Part shown: positions 34,810 through 47,349 of the stretch, in pieces | Layout of the letters: every line of letters begins with the position of its first letter | How positions within the stretch are numbered: position 1 is the first letter of the stretch | NCBI GenBank assembly: GCA_022266195.1 | Contig: WHVY01000001.1 | Location: forward strand, 2,232,001-2,296,000 | DNA from: Tetranychus cinnabarinus | Lineage: Eukaryota; Arthropoda; Arachnida; Trombidiformes; Tetranychidae | Reading direction: 5' to 3' | DNA: 64,000 nt | The notes under the pieces: generated by a model | Databases searched by the model: none | The model's input: only the letters and a program-made list of their open reading frames with translations | What the model was told of the DNA's origin: nothing | Made by a program: the position numbers and the translations under genes

Positions 34810-37606
34810 AGTAATGGAGAGAATTAGAAAGAGTTGAATCTAACTTTGTAATCTAACAACGATTCTCGAGTTGAATTCATTTATTTCCATTCAATTAAAT
34901 TAAGAGTTTTGAGCCTGAGTTTTTTTTCATATATTTAACATTGTAGTATTAATCTGGAAATTTTTTCACCATTAAAATTTCCATCTTGATACAATTCAAT
35001 ATCATAATTGATATTACACAGTCGGTTAAGCTGTAAATACAGAGACCAGTAATTTAAACTAAATTTTGAGATGGTCCCTCTGAGTAGGCGTAGTTTATCT
35101 TGTTTACATTCAGCCAGGAAAAGTAATTAATTTTGTAAAATCCTTAATCATCATAAAATCAACTGTAAACAATTGAATATTTAAAATTGAGTTATTCAGT
35201 GATACATTCATTTAGATAGATTATTTTATTTAAAATGTTACAAACGAAAGATTCATCGATAAAAATTTAAACCAACAAATGATTGGTGACGTATTGCCAT
35301 TTCTCGAAATGATTTTGATCTTGTAATTCAAAAGGTGATGAGGCCATATTTACTGTGTAAAAGCTGTTTAAAGCTATATTTTATCATTGCTCGATAAGGA
35401 TTATGGTGCCGATTAATCAACTTTACAGATTATCAATAATCTTGAAGCGGTCTTGATATCTCAATCACAACTTATGAACACTTTTTGTGAAAATGCAGTT
35501 TCATTGTCATTGTCATAGTTGCTTGATTTTGAAAATGAAAAGACTTGCACTCTTCATGAAATGAGCTCCGTTTGTAAGGCTTGAGGAAATAGCAAGCCAA
35601 GCTGAACAAGCTTCTTTACAACACTCAGGCTGCATGCCATGGCTAAGGCCTAAAGGAAATATCGAGTTAAAAGCAAAATCAACGAAAACCATAGATTTGA
35701 ATGTTAGTCAATTCATGTTAGGTTAATTTCCAGCACTTGACATGAAATCCCAAGATTCCAGTATAACGAGTTATTGTTTCTTCACTATCCTGGTTAGTTA
35801 ATTACCCTGACCAATTAAATATTATGTAAAAGTTCAATACAAAAGATGTATACAAATCTAACATAAACTAACCAGCATCAGCGAAACCCAACAAAAAAGA
35901 TTAGCAAATTAAGCCATATTTAAGAGGATTTGAGTCGGCTTCAAAACAAAGGTATATTGAGAGGAAAATACGGGTTAATCTTATTTACATCTCATGTAAC
36001 TATGAAAATGATGAGAACATTTTATTGAATTGATTTTGACTAAGCTAGATAAATTGTTCATTGATAAATATTTATGCAACAATCAACATTCTGATACAAA
36101 ATAACAGTTCCAATAGTCTAGTGGTTATCATGCACAGAGTTGAAAAAAGGATAGTTAATCGTTCATTATTTTTAAGGGTAAAACTAAATTATATTGAAAA
36201 TTTTCCATGAAATTCACAAAACTGTAATTACCATCTTGAAGTATCGGCGTGTCTTAGCAGTCAATTCAATCACCTTTCAACACCAAAATTTACTTTAAAT
36301 TTCAAGTTTCTTTGCCCTTTTCATTAACCATTTACTTGATCGTCTTATGTTTGTTGGCGAAAAATTTGATTCTGATTTTGATATTTAAAGTTAAATGGTT
36401 ACAATAATCAAAAAACCAACTCCTTTTTACTTGTAACATCGATCGATACAGAATTGTATATTTTCTGATGATACATTTTCTATCATGATAATGATGTTTC
36501 GCTGAAATGTGAATAAAACAGATGTCAAAAAAGTAATCTTTTCACTAATATTAATGAATATAATTTCTGTTCCTATTGCCATGCTTGCCATCATTGATTC
36601 AATAAACTTTCCAATTTTATTCTCAGTAATTAATCCATTGTTGAATTTATTGTTGTCACATCAGATTAATACCTCAATCAGATGTAATATAGCAATATAA
36701 AAAGGCTTGTTGTTTGTTTTCAACGCAATTCCTTTTTTCTTCTTGATATAATTAACAATTTTCAATTATTTACTCTCTAAAGACAAGACGATTGATAACC
36801 ATGCTGATTGAGGAATAAAGAATAAAAATTCTTGTTCCATTCATCCTTCCATCTCATGCAGTTTAATATGCAATCAACTGCACTCTAAATCTCAACAATT
36901 TACCTCACCATTTATCATCATCTTATTTCATCCTTTTCTCATTGTGGTAGGAGTTTATATTTGATAAGTTATTATTTAATTCAAGGTATACAAGTCTAAA
37001 CGCCTCCAAGTGTATAACCAAATTAAGCATACACAATTAGCAAGCAACATGATCGGTAACAAGCATAGTAAAATGAAAGATTTCACTTATGACGATTTCG
37101 CTTCCTTTTCAATTCTTAACTTTTCAAATTTATCGCCAATTTGTCTGTATATTTCATGTGATTTACTCTTTTCTCTTTCTTTTTAGGTTAATTAGTTGAT
37201 TTGTGTGTGCTCATTCAAGATACATCATTCATTTTAAAGTTGTCAGAAATTATGAAAAGTAAAATCTAATCCAATTCCCCTTAGCAACCTTTTTTTCATC
37301 AGATTTTTTGCCAGCTTCAGTTTCAGTTGCTTTCTTCATTCATTCACATTTTCATTCTGATTTTTCTTGTGATTGTTTCAATCAGCAAAATCGATCAATC
37401 TAATGTCATGACAAATCATGTAACGTGAATCTGGTACATTTACCTTTTCTTACCAATTGTCATTTCATTTCCCATTTTAATTCTCATTTTTTTTCACATC
37501 ATTTTTGTCAAAATTTCGCTTTCATGGCAAATAGTTTCCATTATCATGTATTATTTATTTTGGATATCAATCTAAATATTAACTATTTTTTCTTCTATTC
37601 TTGCAG
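34810..37606. other. Presumed long 5'-UTR intron, AT-rich
   Basis: If the upstream leader exons are used, this is the rest of an intron of about 3.6 kb from donor 33980 to acceptor 37606 (TTGCAG|ATTTAAC). It contains the tRNA-like fragment at 36108-36130. The open frames at 36509-36700 and 37425-37622 are hydrophobic or Phe/His-rich translations of AT-rich DNA and are not accepted. Confidence 0.4.
36108..36130 (+). pseudogene. tRNA 5'-end relic (A box only)
   Basis: TTCCAATAGTCTAGTGGTTA resembles the acceptor/D-arm start of tRNA-Asp or tRNA-Glu and fits the A-box consensus TRGYNNARNGG. No anticodon arm or B box (GGTTCGANTCC) follows. It is a truncated tRNA or SINE head rather than a working gene, or a chance match. 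Confidence 0.35.
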
Positions 37607-37819
37607 ATTTAACTGGAAATAAAAGCCATTTTGGTTCAATGATTTCATTGATTAATCCAATGTGAATACCGTCAGCTTTGTTCTCGACACACAAACTATT
37701 ATTTGGACAATTACTGTTTCACTTGGTTATCTCGTTAACTCTCACTGTTTGATTAAAGTAAACAAATTTATCAATTCCAATTTCGGATTAATTTCTTGTT
37801 AATATCTCCATAATTATAA

Positions 37820-40708
37820 ATGGATCTCACACCATCTGGTAAACCCAAGCTAGGTTATAGCTACCCATCAGGTCAACGTCGTCAAGGACCAGCTCCATTA
37901 GCTTCTTTTGAAGATTTGCCTTCCGATGAGCAGATAAGTCCGGAAGCTGACGGTGATGATGACAATACATTGCAAGATTTATCACCGGGCCCAGAAGAGT
38001 TTGATCATATTTTAAGCTTCGACAGTAGAGATGTGTTGACTCAGCCTTCACCTCATAAACTTGTTGGACCAAGAGGAGTCAATGGAAACAATGAAGGATT
38101 TCAAATTAGTACAAATGGAGTGTCAGTCATGCAAGCGACAATTGCAATTAATAGTGATAATGCTTTGTTGTCTCCTACCTCTGGCCCAGGCTGGTCATCA
38201 AAAACTGTCAATGATCTTTCTATTCATCATACTAGTGGTGAAGAGCAATCTTCAGCTAGTGGTGAAGTTACACCAACTGGTTATAGTAGTCCTCTTGTAC
38301 CTTATGGTTATGAACTATCGTCTAGTAGATGCAGAGATAATCTGACGGTGCCAAGTGATGAATCGGGAGGAGAAAAGTCACCTAGTCCTGACTCGCGGCG
38401 AAAAGGTTCTTGGACAGATATTTTCTTCCGAGGAAGGAGTCGCTCTCGCTCTAAATCTCCCATTGGATCAGAGTGTTCTCAAAAAAGTCCTGGTTTTGAA
38501 CAGGAAACTGTACCGGTGGAAAAGGCCAAAAATAAGAAAGGATTCTTCTCTTTTTTAAAGGTTGGACGAAAAAGTTCAACCTCTTCTGGTACGGTTAATG
38601 GACCATCCCAGGCACAGTCATCTTCATCATCAACAGCCAATCAAGCCAATAATTCAGCTTCAGTTTCTACACCTAGTCAAGAAAATGAATCTATCTCTTT
38701 TAATGAAAGAAATGGTAAAAATGCCAACAATTATGCTTCCAACTATACAAGCTTAAATGAAAGTAATAATAAAAGTAAAGAAAACTGGACAAACATGAGT
38801 ACCACAAAATCATCTAAAAGTGAAAAATGTGATTATGCGCCTTCTCAAGCCATGGTTAGTGGAGAAAATGCAGAACTTGGAAAATTACGTGATGAATTAA
38901 CAGTAATACAGGATCTCAATGAGCCCAAAGAATCTCAACAGGATATAATCAATATAATTGAACGAGAGATAGAACAAAAAATGTCTGCTTTTAATGATGA
39001 TATACAATTAGATTTACCACCTGATTTACAGTTTGACGAGTTGCTTATATCATCTAAAGCAAATATCTTATCCACAAATCAACAATCTGAACTTGAGTCT
39101 TCCTCAAATATAGCATTAGATGATCCAACGAACAATAACAATTCACTACCACAACCTAATTTAACTAGAAAATTGATAACCCGGACCGATACAATTGACG
39201 ATGAATGTCAGAGTTTACCGAGAAGTTTCAAGACAAAAGACCTTGACTCTTCATTAAATAGAACCACTGAGACTGTAGTTGCAACAATTGAACATAATTC
39301 TTCAGAAAAAGGTTACTCTTCTGGATCTGATCTTGAAGAAAGTAGTGCTACATTAAATGCTGGTGCGTTTCATTTCAACCATCTCTTAATCACCAATTGA
39401 AAGAGGAAAATTATTCATATTTTCTAGTGTTTTTAGAACGACTCTGTCAGTTATCAGCTTGAAAATCAATAGCTGTGATAGAGATTTAGTAAAAACGTTT
39501 TGTTCTAATAATCAAATTGACATCTCATTTGATTCATATTATTTAATAGTTTCCAGATTGCAATATGTAACTTCCTCTTTCAATATATCCTTACATCACA
39601 TCATCTTTCAACAATTTATCAATTTTTCGCTTATCTTCTAATTCATTTTTCTCTTTTTCTCTTTGATACAGAATCGGGTAAAAAAGCAAGTTATCTCAAA
39701 CGTCAATCTTCCGAGACAAGTGAAATTGACTTTGAAGCTGCCACACTGCTCACTCATGATTCAATTGATTATGAAGATTACGATGGTCCAACGGAAATAA
39801 TACTCAGTCCCGATACTGAGGATAAAATAAACCATGAAAATCGAGCCTCATCTCGACGGAGGTTAGATGTAAACACAATTCCCATTGATCGACCAAGGAG
39901 TGCAACTCCAATTAATATTGCACCTTTAGAAGCCTTTCTTAACACAGCCTCACCTTCACCTGATCCAAATGTGGAAAAGATTCGTTTATCACTTCCAGGA
40001 GATACTTTTACTAATTGTACTCGAGCAAAAAGTCCACGTAAGAGCAATCCCGCAATTTGGCTTGAATTTTGTGAGAAGGGGCTACACAGCCCAAAAAGTT
40101 TTACCCGTCGTCGACGATCCACCTTAGACAAAGACATTTCTCCTCGTGATTCTTTACCCAGTGGAGGCCTTGGCATCAAAAATCAAACAAATGATGCATT
40201 CACACCGGTTACCGAGACACCTTCACAGGCTGTTTCTCCATTAACACCAATCACACCTTTAGACTTTGAAGACCAATGGACACCTTTTGGGGACAATTTT
40301 AATCCATACGCTTTCATCAAAGAAAATCTTGAACATCAAGTTGAAAGGTACAAGTGGAGCATGGAATGTGATAAATGTGATTGTTTGATTGGTAAACTGG
40401 GCAATATAAACTCTAATGATCCTTCAGGCTGCAATACACCGGCAGAAGGTCAAATGACTCCTTTATCACCTCGTGAATTAGGTGAACCCGGTGATGAACA
40501 ACCTTTAGTGTCTCCAATTGCTTGCTCCTGTGATTGTCATCATAATATCTCAATTATTCGTTCCAATTCAAACCAGGTTAAACAGGAAGGACTTTATTCA
40601 ATTTCATCCGACATCTCTTCGGCTTCCAGTCGCCTTATTCAAGCGTCTTCAGCATCTTCCTCAAAAAGCTCATCCATTGGAGAGGTTGAGGACAAGGTAT
40701 TAAGTTAA
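37820..40708 (+). CDS. Unrecognised Ser-rich phosphoprotein-like protein with basic-hydrophobic motifs, 859 aa
   Basis: Exons 37820..39362 and 39672..40708; donor GCTG|GTGCGT and acceptor GATACAG|AA are phase-consistent (LNA-ESGKK). The 5' acceptor at 37606 precedes the ATG. The protein is largely disordered, with many SP/TP sites and acidic patches. Two basic-hydrophobic stretches stand out: RRKGSWTDIFFRGRSRSRS near residues 191-210 and KNKKGFFSFLKVGRKSS near 236-252. Such motifs can bind membrane phospholipids and be aPKC targets (inference). The C-terminal part has TPITPLDFEDQWTPFGDNF, a block VERYKWSMECDKCDCLIGKL, and CSCDCHH, which may bind metal. No enzymatic domain or TM. It may extend past the GTATTAAG after codon 857, but I see no good following exon. 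Family not recognised. Confidence 0.75.
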
Positions 40709-42214
40709 TAGTGCTTACCAGACGAAATAAAATCTTAAGACGAAAAACATCTTTAATAAGGAATATTCTTGAATAGTCGATCATCTGGAAAACAAACGGG
40801 ATACATGATTGAAAAACTGTTATACAAATTATATCGTTAATTGTTATTGTTTTTGATTTGATCTTTCTTATTCTGCGTCAACCATTCAATTGAAATTCAC
40901 CACAAGAAATAGGGAAAATGCGAGAAAAAAGGACAAAAACCTATTGACTGTTATACATTCACCTTCGTTCACCAGTTTAATGATTCAAAAAAACAATTAT
41001 TACATGATAGCTATTATTATTACCATCATTATTAGGATTACAGTTGTTTAACTTGATTCTTCAATTTTCTCTTTTATTGATCAATATAAGCAAGATTAGC
41101 TCTTTTCGAGTTACTTTCGGTTTTTCCAACAAAAAACACATTTTAGCGGGTCCATGATATTAACAACATTTGATGTTAACGTTCTTAGCACAATTCACCT
41201 TAAATTTTCTTATGACAGTTTACTGACCAATTTGTTGTATTTTCAATTTTTAAATTCATCTCTTTTTATTTCATCTCATGTTGCCATTTTTCATTCACCA
41301 AATGTTTCGTATCATTTTCATTATCATCTTGTGCTCTCTCTCTCCTTCAAGAAAATAATCCAAATGCTTTAACCTGCCTCGTCTTGAACTTTTCTTGAAC
41401 CTTTCACTGATTGTTATGGAAAAAAAACTTCACCACTTCTTCACGATAAGAGCTCGTTTAAAACACTCACATTTCCTGGTTCCAAAGGCCTAATTTGAAG
41501 ATGAAAAAATAAACTTACAAATAAATATTATTGAAATGATATGAATAAAAATCAAATTGACTAGTCCCAAGTCTATTCCTTGTAATAGTTCTGGTCATTT
41601 CAGCCAAACTATTGAAATTCCTCTTTTTTCTAAATGTTATTATAATTATTATACATTGTATAACAATTTAAACAAAACGAAGCAAATTCATTACAATATC
41701 TGTACAATTGTTTCCTGAATCTTTGACAATGGTTCAAAAACTTAAGTTTTACAAAAAAAATTATATTAAATGTATACATTATTTAAATGTGGTCTGTTAA
41801 CCCTTATTTTATTTTTCACATTCATAATGGTCATTTGTTGATTTTTGAACATACAAATACTATACAAATTATTCTCTAACCTTTCCTTTCAGCTGATTGA
41901 CTTTTATTGGCCATGATTGCTGATTATATCTGTTGTTAACTGTTAATGACAGTTGATCGCTTAAAGCTCCAATCATTGGGAAAAGTCGACATTAATATTG
42001 TAAATTATATTTTTGATGAATCAGATCCGATTTGATTTGCAAATTTATCAAATCCTCAAAATAACACATGATGTTTGTGATAAGACGTCAATGGACATAA
42101 ATCACCATAGATATCCTGCAGCTGTCAACATACTGGTTTGGTAATTAATTGATTGTGGCTTTTATGATTCGAGATTTTTAACTGTGTTGTCAGTTTGAAA
42201 GAGAGAATAAATAG
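40709..42214. other. Intergenic between convergent genes
   Basis: This should hold the 3' UTR of the 37.8-kb gene and the 3' UTR of the minus-strand gene at 42215. It is AT-rich and nothing else is supported; the frame 41154-41372 is AT-rich noise. Confidence 0.5.
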
Positions 42215-43258
42215 TCAACTGGTGATTAGATTCTTGATTCCAACAACTCTCATTGTGTAAATTAGATACTCATAAAATCTCATGGAGTTTAGTGTCAGTC
42301 CAGGAATGGCCACTAAACCGTCACTGCAGCAATTTGGTCCGTTAGGGAAAGGATAAATATTTTGCTGCCAAAATTGATGGTCAAACGTAATGCTACCAGG
42401 AATCATGTGTCGTGACATAGGAAGTGCCAAGAAACGGCCTCGTCCAAATTTATCACGAGTATCGATTGGTTTACAACTGGAATGGTGAAGAATCTGAGAG
42501 ATGGCAACGTCCACCCGTCTATCAAGTTGTCCGATTGATTTTATGTAACTACCACTGCAGTTTGAAGAGGATTTTATAGCTTCCATTAACGCAAGAAAAG
42601 CTGAACGGCTCAATACTATTCCAGAATCAAATGAGTTGTAGATGACTTCAGCATGATTGTTGATTGGACGACCGAGGTAGACCGAGTTAGATGAATTAAA
42701 TGAGATCAGAAAGCGACGAAGATTTTCTATGATGAAAAAGGTATTTTCAGGGGCAATTAAAAACCAATCAGCTGAAGTGTATTGATTTGTATTAAACTTG
42801 GTAGATGAAACAGTTAAGCAAAATTGTTGCCACGAGGATAGGATTGTTGATAACGGTGTCGATCCTTTGATTAGGGCAATATTGTCATTGTTTGGTAATG
42901 ATGAATTGAACAACTCTTTTGGTGTTAAATAATAGAAAGATTGGTTACATCTGGAGGCCCATGTTGAGTTGATTGTGGATAGATAGTTGAACTTTCTTAA
43001 ATGTATCAAACAGGTCAAAGAAAGTGAATTTAGACGAGCTTGAGTCTGTTCATCAGGAATACTGTTATTGAAATCAAATGTCCAATAGTCCAGTTTACTC
43101 GGGTAATTTAGTTTATCACTTGATTCTGGCCAGGTTTGAAAATGTTGAAAGTTTCCTCCAACAACAGATGATTTGTAAATTTTCCAGGAGATTGCAGAAA
43201 GCATACCAACAATTAAACCAGTAATCAAGGTAAACCAGTGTAACCATGGTCTAATCAT
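42215..43258 (-). CDS. C1GALT1C1: Core-1 beta-1,3-galactosyltransferase-family protein, Cosmc-like, 347 aa
   Basis: A single exon. Type II topology: short cytoplasmic N-terminus, TM anchor about residues 10-28, then a lumenal domain with several N-x-S/T sequons. Family marks are DWFLIAPENTFFIIENL, YLGRPI, SGIVLSRSA, and near the C-terminus GPNCCSDGLV and MRFYEYLIYTMR. In active C1GALT1 the metal-binding motif in this block is ADDDTY; here it is APENTF, so the DxD is missing. With GIVLS in place of GGAGYVLS, this resembles Cosmc (C1GALT1C1), the ER chaperone that helps C1GALT1 fold for O-glycan core 1 synthesis. A divergent inactive C1GALT1 paralogue is the alternative. Confidence 0.85.
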   Translation of the reverse strand: MIRPWLHWFTLITGLIVGMLSAISWKIYKSSVVGGNFQHFQTWPESSDKLNYPSKLDYWTFDFNNSIPDEQTQARLNSLSLTCLIHLRKFNYLSTINSTWASRCNQSFYYLTPKELFNSSLPNNDNIALIKGSTPLSTILSSWQQFCLTVSSTKFNTNQYTSADWFLIAPENTFFIIENLRRFLISFNSSNSVYLGRPINNHAEVIYNSFDSGIVLSRSAFLALMEAIKSSSNCSGSYIKSIGQLDRRVDVAISQILHHSSCKPIDTRDKFGRGRFLALPMSRHMIPGSITFDHQFWQQNIYPFPNGPNCCSDGLVAIPGLTLNSMRFYEYLIYTMRVVGIKNLITS

Positions 43259-45601
43259 TGCTTAAATTGATTTAACCGGGAGTATAAAATAAACAGGTCA
43301 ACCTTGTAGATTGAAACGTTTAAACATAAATTGTGAAGAGCAACTTGGATGTTATAAGTGTATCAATCCTATGAACAGTTTATACAATAATTTACGTATC
43401 TCTGCCATTGACAGGCAAGTTCAGTAAACATCAGGTCCCGAAATTAATTACAATATATGATCAATTTAACTAATTGATTCCAACAGTCGTTTAAATTATT
43501 GCTTTAGTGTTTACTTTTCCAAAACATTTCCAAGATGAGAGTCAAGTATGATCAGCTGGGGCAAACCTAATCACGGAGGAATAAAATGTAAATTAATATT
43601 AGATGTTAGGTTGTTTAACCTTTTTGTTGAATCACAAAGATGTACACAAGAGGCCAACAAATACTATCAACACATGTTTGGTGCCATTAAATAACAAATA
43701 CAAAAAAAACAGAGTTGAACAAACGCACAGCTCAAATGCTTATTCTGAAAAGGAAAACATTCAGACCCGAAACTGGTCTTGGCTCTTTTTGTCTCCCCTT
43801 TTCCTTTCTTCATTCAGCCTACCTTGATTTTCATACAGGTGCATATATTGCCCCTATGTCAAGCCATAAAACCATGCTACAGTATTTCAATTTCAGTTGG
43901 CATAAAATTATAGCTCAGCAAACCCTATTTTAAGCGTCAGCAAAAATAATCTCCATTCAAGAAGTTAAGTAACTCAAATTCAATGTGTTCTGTCCTTTTG
44001 ATTCACTATTGGATAGTTTGGTGATATAACTATGAATTTAATTCCGAAAATCAATGTTTACTTACGAAATCTCTATTTTGCAACACTTAATTTGTGTTAT
44101 TACATGGATGTCTAGTCCACAAATAATTCTGGTCGTTTCTCCGTAGTCTTTCCTCATTGAGCTTTGTCTGAATCAAGGTCCATGTTTAAAATTGTCATTG
44201 GAAGATTGATGTATGACTAATTCAAGGCTTGGTAATATCTGTAAACGGATAAAGTTTATAAATTGCCAAGATAAACAATTTGTTATCATGGTAAACACAT
44301 CACAACATGAAGAAAAACTTAGAATTTATTTTTCAATTTAAATAGCTCAACAAACACACAAGTTAAAAAATACTTGATTGCTCATCAATCCTAACATTAC
44401 ATAGATCATGTGTTTAAGAGTTCAAAGTTCAACTCGCTAGACTAAAGGCGCCATCAAAGAGTAGCACAACAAGAGTTATGAGCTCTTTGAGCGCCATTAA
44501 CCTCATCGTTCAAATAATCAAATATTTTTAATTTTTTACTGTTTATTTTATTCTTCTCAGTTAATCGAATGCTTTTGTAGTCATCAAAAATCGAAAAAAT
44601 GAAATCACATAATTTCTTGACTTATTACCATGAAGTGATATAAATTTAATTGTTAACAAGCCCTGAGCGGATCAATTGTTAGGTAAGTAAAACTAAAGAA
44701 ACAATGAGATAGATGGTCAAAGTGTAACAAAGAAATAATGAATTGTCCGGTAATTGTACTTGAATCGTAATAATGACCATTCACACGAAAATCATTTAAA
44801 GATTAAATTGATAAAGAAAGGTAAGTCGACCTGAAAAGTTGCTGGACAAGGAGAGGAAAAGAAAGAAGAGGTCAATGTTATGAACTGAACATGTTTGAGT
44901 GGTGTAGGGAAAACTGAAAATATCAGAATGAAGATGAGGAAAGAAAGATAATAAGTTAGTCGGTTATACTGGTACAATTTTGGCTACAATCTGGTAATTC
45001 AATTGTGAGTAAAATTCCCCAGTGTTCAGCATCACAGATATTTCTCTTCTAGCTTTTAAGCAGTTTTTTTTGTATCCAAACTAGTTTCCCTTGGATGTTT
45101 TTACACAAGCAGATGCAAAAGATGATGAGAAGAAGAGAGAAAAAAGAAGCAAAAAGAGAGCGAAACCAAAAAAGAGAGAAAGGAAAGTGAAAGTTGTTTG
45201 GAAAACCACAATTTTTAAGTTTGTTGTCGCAGCGAGCAGTCAATGTGTTTTTTTCTTTACTGTTTCTGTTTTCAATGTTATTTATCACATTTCCAATATC
45301 ATCTATTTAATTGTGTACTTTATTCTAATCTTTTATCAATAGATAGCTGACCATCCTGTATTTGACCAAGCAAAGATATAATTTGTCATAAAGGAAACAC
45401 AACTTCTTTTGTTTACAGCAACATTTTCTCGTCTTCTCAGAGTTTACTTCTACATTCAATTTCATCATTACCAGTTGTATTGTGGAAATAGTATTTTACC
45501 CAGTTTATTGTGCCTTCTTGTTAACAATCCTGTATTCCTTGGTTATATCCAGTTATCCATTTTTTTGATTTTGTGATTGAACTGTGACATTAAAACACGT
45601 A
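43259..45601. other. Intergenic, 2.3 kb
   Basis: AT-rich. An imperfect hairpin occurs at 44447-44495 (GGCGCCATCAAAGAG paired with CTCTTTGAGCGCC across 21 nt). A purine-rich stretch at 45120-45200 (GAGAAGAAGAGAG...) gives a long Lys/Arg frame that I do not accept as coding. No other gene is recognised; the promoter of the 45602 gene lies at the right end. Confidence 0.5.
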
Positions 45602-46069
45602 ATGGGTTCTTTGTATGATAAACTTAAATCACCCTCTGTGAGCAGCCGAAGGCTTAAGCAACTTCGTTACCTTCTTCTTTTCCATCTCATCATTACTCTG
45701 ATCTATGAAGTTATCTGGACATATTTCTGTACCATTGGTTATAGAGAGGACATTGAAAAATATGATACCGATGAGATATGGAAGAGAGAATTTTTCAAAG
45801 CTACTAGAAATTTCTTCATCTTTACCGAAATTTTAAATTTTCTTGTCCTTTGTGTTGGTGGTGTGGCTACTTACAAAAACCATAGGCTTCTTCTTATTTG
45901 TTTTATCCTCATGTTCCTGATGGAGTGGGGCTTCGAGCTGATTGGCATCTATGCTTCGGGTGATTTCAATATATTTGTCTACAAGGTTATTTGTCAGGTC
46001 ACAAAACCTGGCCTACTACTTCTCTCTCTAATCTATTGCTGGGTTATGCAGGAATCAGCTTCTCAATGA
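45602..46069 (+). CDS. Small four-TM membrane protein of unknown family, 155 aa
   Basis: Start at the first ATG (45602) of a frame open to TGA at 46069. Four hydrophobic segments: about 22-44 (YLLLFHLIITLIYEVIWTYF), 70-93 (FFIFTEILNFLVLCVGGVA), 98-118 and 127-148. The short N-terminus and the stretch after TM1 are charged. There is no signal peptide or known domain motif. The topology resembles small tetraspan proteins, but the family is not recognised. Single exon, independent of neighbours. Low-complexity DNA immediately follows. Confidence 0.7.
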   Translation: MGSLYDKLKSPSVSSRRLKQLRYLLLFHLIITLIYEVIWTYFCTIGYREDIEKYDTDEIWKREFFKATRNFFIFTEILNFLVLCVGGVATYKNHRLLLICFILMFLMEWGFELIGIYASGDFNIFVYKVICQVTKPGLLLLSLIYCWVMQESASQ

Positions 46070-47349
46070 GAGTCATTCAAAGATAGATCGGATGGCTAAT
46101 GGAATGGTTCTTAAGCTGTCGTATACATCAATTAATTGCGAAAACGATTAAGCGCCATAATTGCATACATATCTGTCATCCATCATAATCATTGTCTCTA
46201 TAATCATCACCAACAACACCATTGATATCACCATCGTCATCATCATAACCATCCTATCCATTATTTTTAAGCATAATCATCTTCGCAAATTGGACTGAAG
46301 TAAACAGACGGCTCACAAGAATGCCAATTGATGACCTCAGACACTTTGGATAAACGTTTTTTTCTATGACTGTCTTTCTTTATATATTGTACAATGAACG
46401 AATCATAACGAATCAATTTTGTAACTTAGAAATGAATTTCGAGAAGCGACAACCAATACCATAAACCAAATGGTTAAATTATAATCCATTAAATATTTAA
46501 GTTTATGTCGAACCAAGAAAGTTTGATTCCTTCAATTGGACCGTTCAAGACTTGAACCTTGATGATAAATGAACAGCCTGTTAGCGTTTAGGACTACAGG
46601 GGATAACGAGTGAATACATCTCCCTAATAATTAACATTGTTACCTGGAAATTGTTAAATTTAATTGGTTCTAACCTTGAGATAATTATCATTTCATAGGG
46701 CAACATCAGCTATTCAAATACATCTTTTGGTCTATGGTCATGTTGATAGTGTTATTTAATCGTGATCATTAGCAAGGTTTATCAATGGGAATCACTGCGA
46801 TAAAACCTTGAGATGAAATGAAAGGTACTTCAACAATCGTAATTAAAGAATAGCACTGGATAAAATGATTTTATTGAAGGCAACTAAACCTGATTGCTGC
46901 GGAAACACTTGTTGATGATTTGCGTAGGGTTATAATGAGACTGGCTGATTAATCTCGGATAAGCGTATTAGCTTCAACTGAGTTATCTTTTAATAAACAA
47001 ACTCATGCTAATTGATGATTTTCACGCTCAAATTGATGAAATATAATACTGACCGTATTAGTAATGAAGGAAATTGAAGCTTTAAATGGAATGTTAATAC
47101 TAGACAATTTACCTGTAGATTTACATTGGTTTGTCAGAATGATTTAATATTTTTTCAACAACTCACACACATCAATACAATTATTATAAGTCTATATGAA
47201 ATAAATTTATTGAAATATTGATTGGAATTAACGATAACTCTGGCGTTGATAGAGTACAAAAGTGTAAGCCTACTGTTAACCACATTATTGTTGATTGCTC
47301 ATTTTGATCAATACAACTTCACCACAAAAGCTGATTATCCTTACTAATT
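46070..47349. other. Intergenic
   Basis: Contains a TCA/ACC-rich microsatellite-like stretch at 46190-46260 and otherwise AT-rich sequence with no supported gene. Confidence 0.5.

Noticed and set aside
36509..36700. Hydrophobic 63-codon frame in the presumed 5'-UTR intron
   Set aside because: It starts with a non-ATG codon and its Ile/Leu/Asn composition is what AT-rich DNA gives by chance.
44447..44495. Imperfect hairpin (15 and 13 nt arms, 21-nt loop) considered as a microRNA or RNA gene
   Set aside because: Arms are too short for a typical pre-miRNA and the loop is large; reported only as an intergenic detail.
45091..45342. Lys/Arg-rich 83-codon frame followed by a hydrophobic stretch
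   Set aside because: It has no ATG at its start and the basic part is simply a GA-rich tract; no conserved feature.
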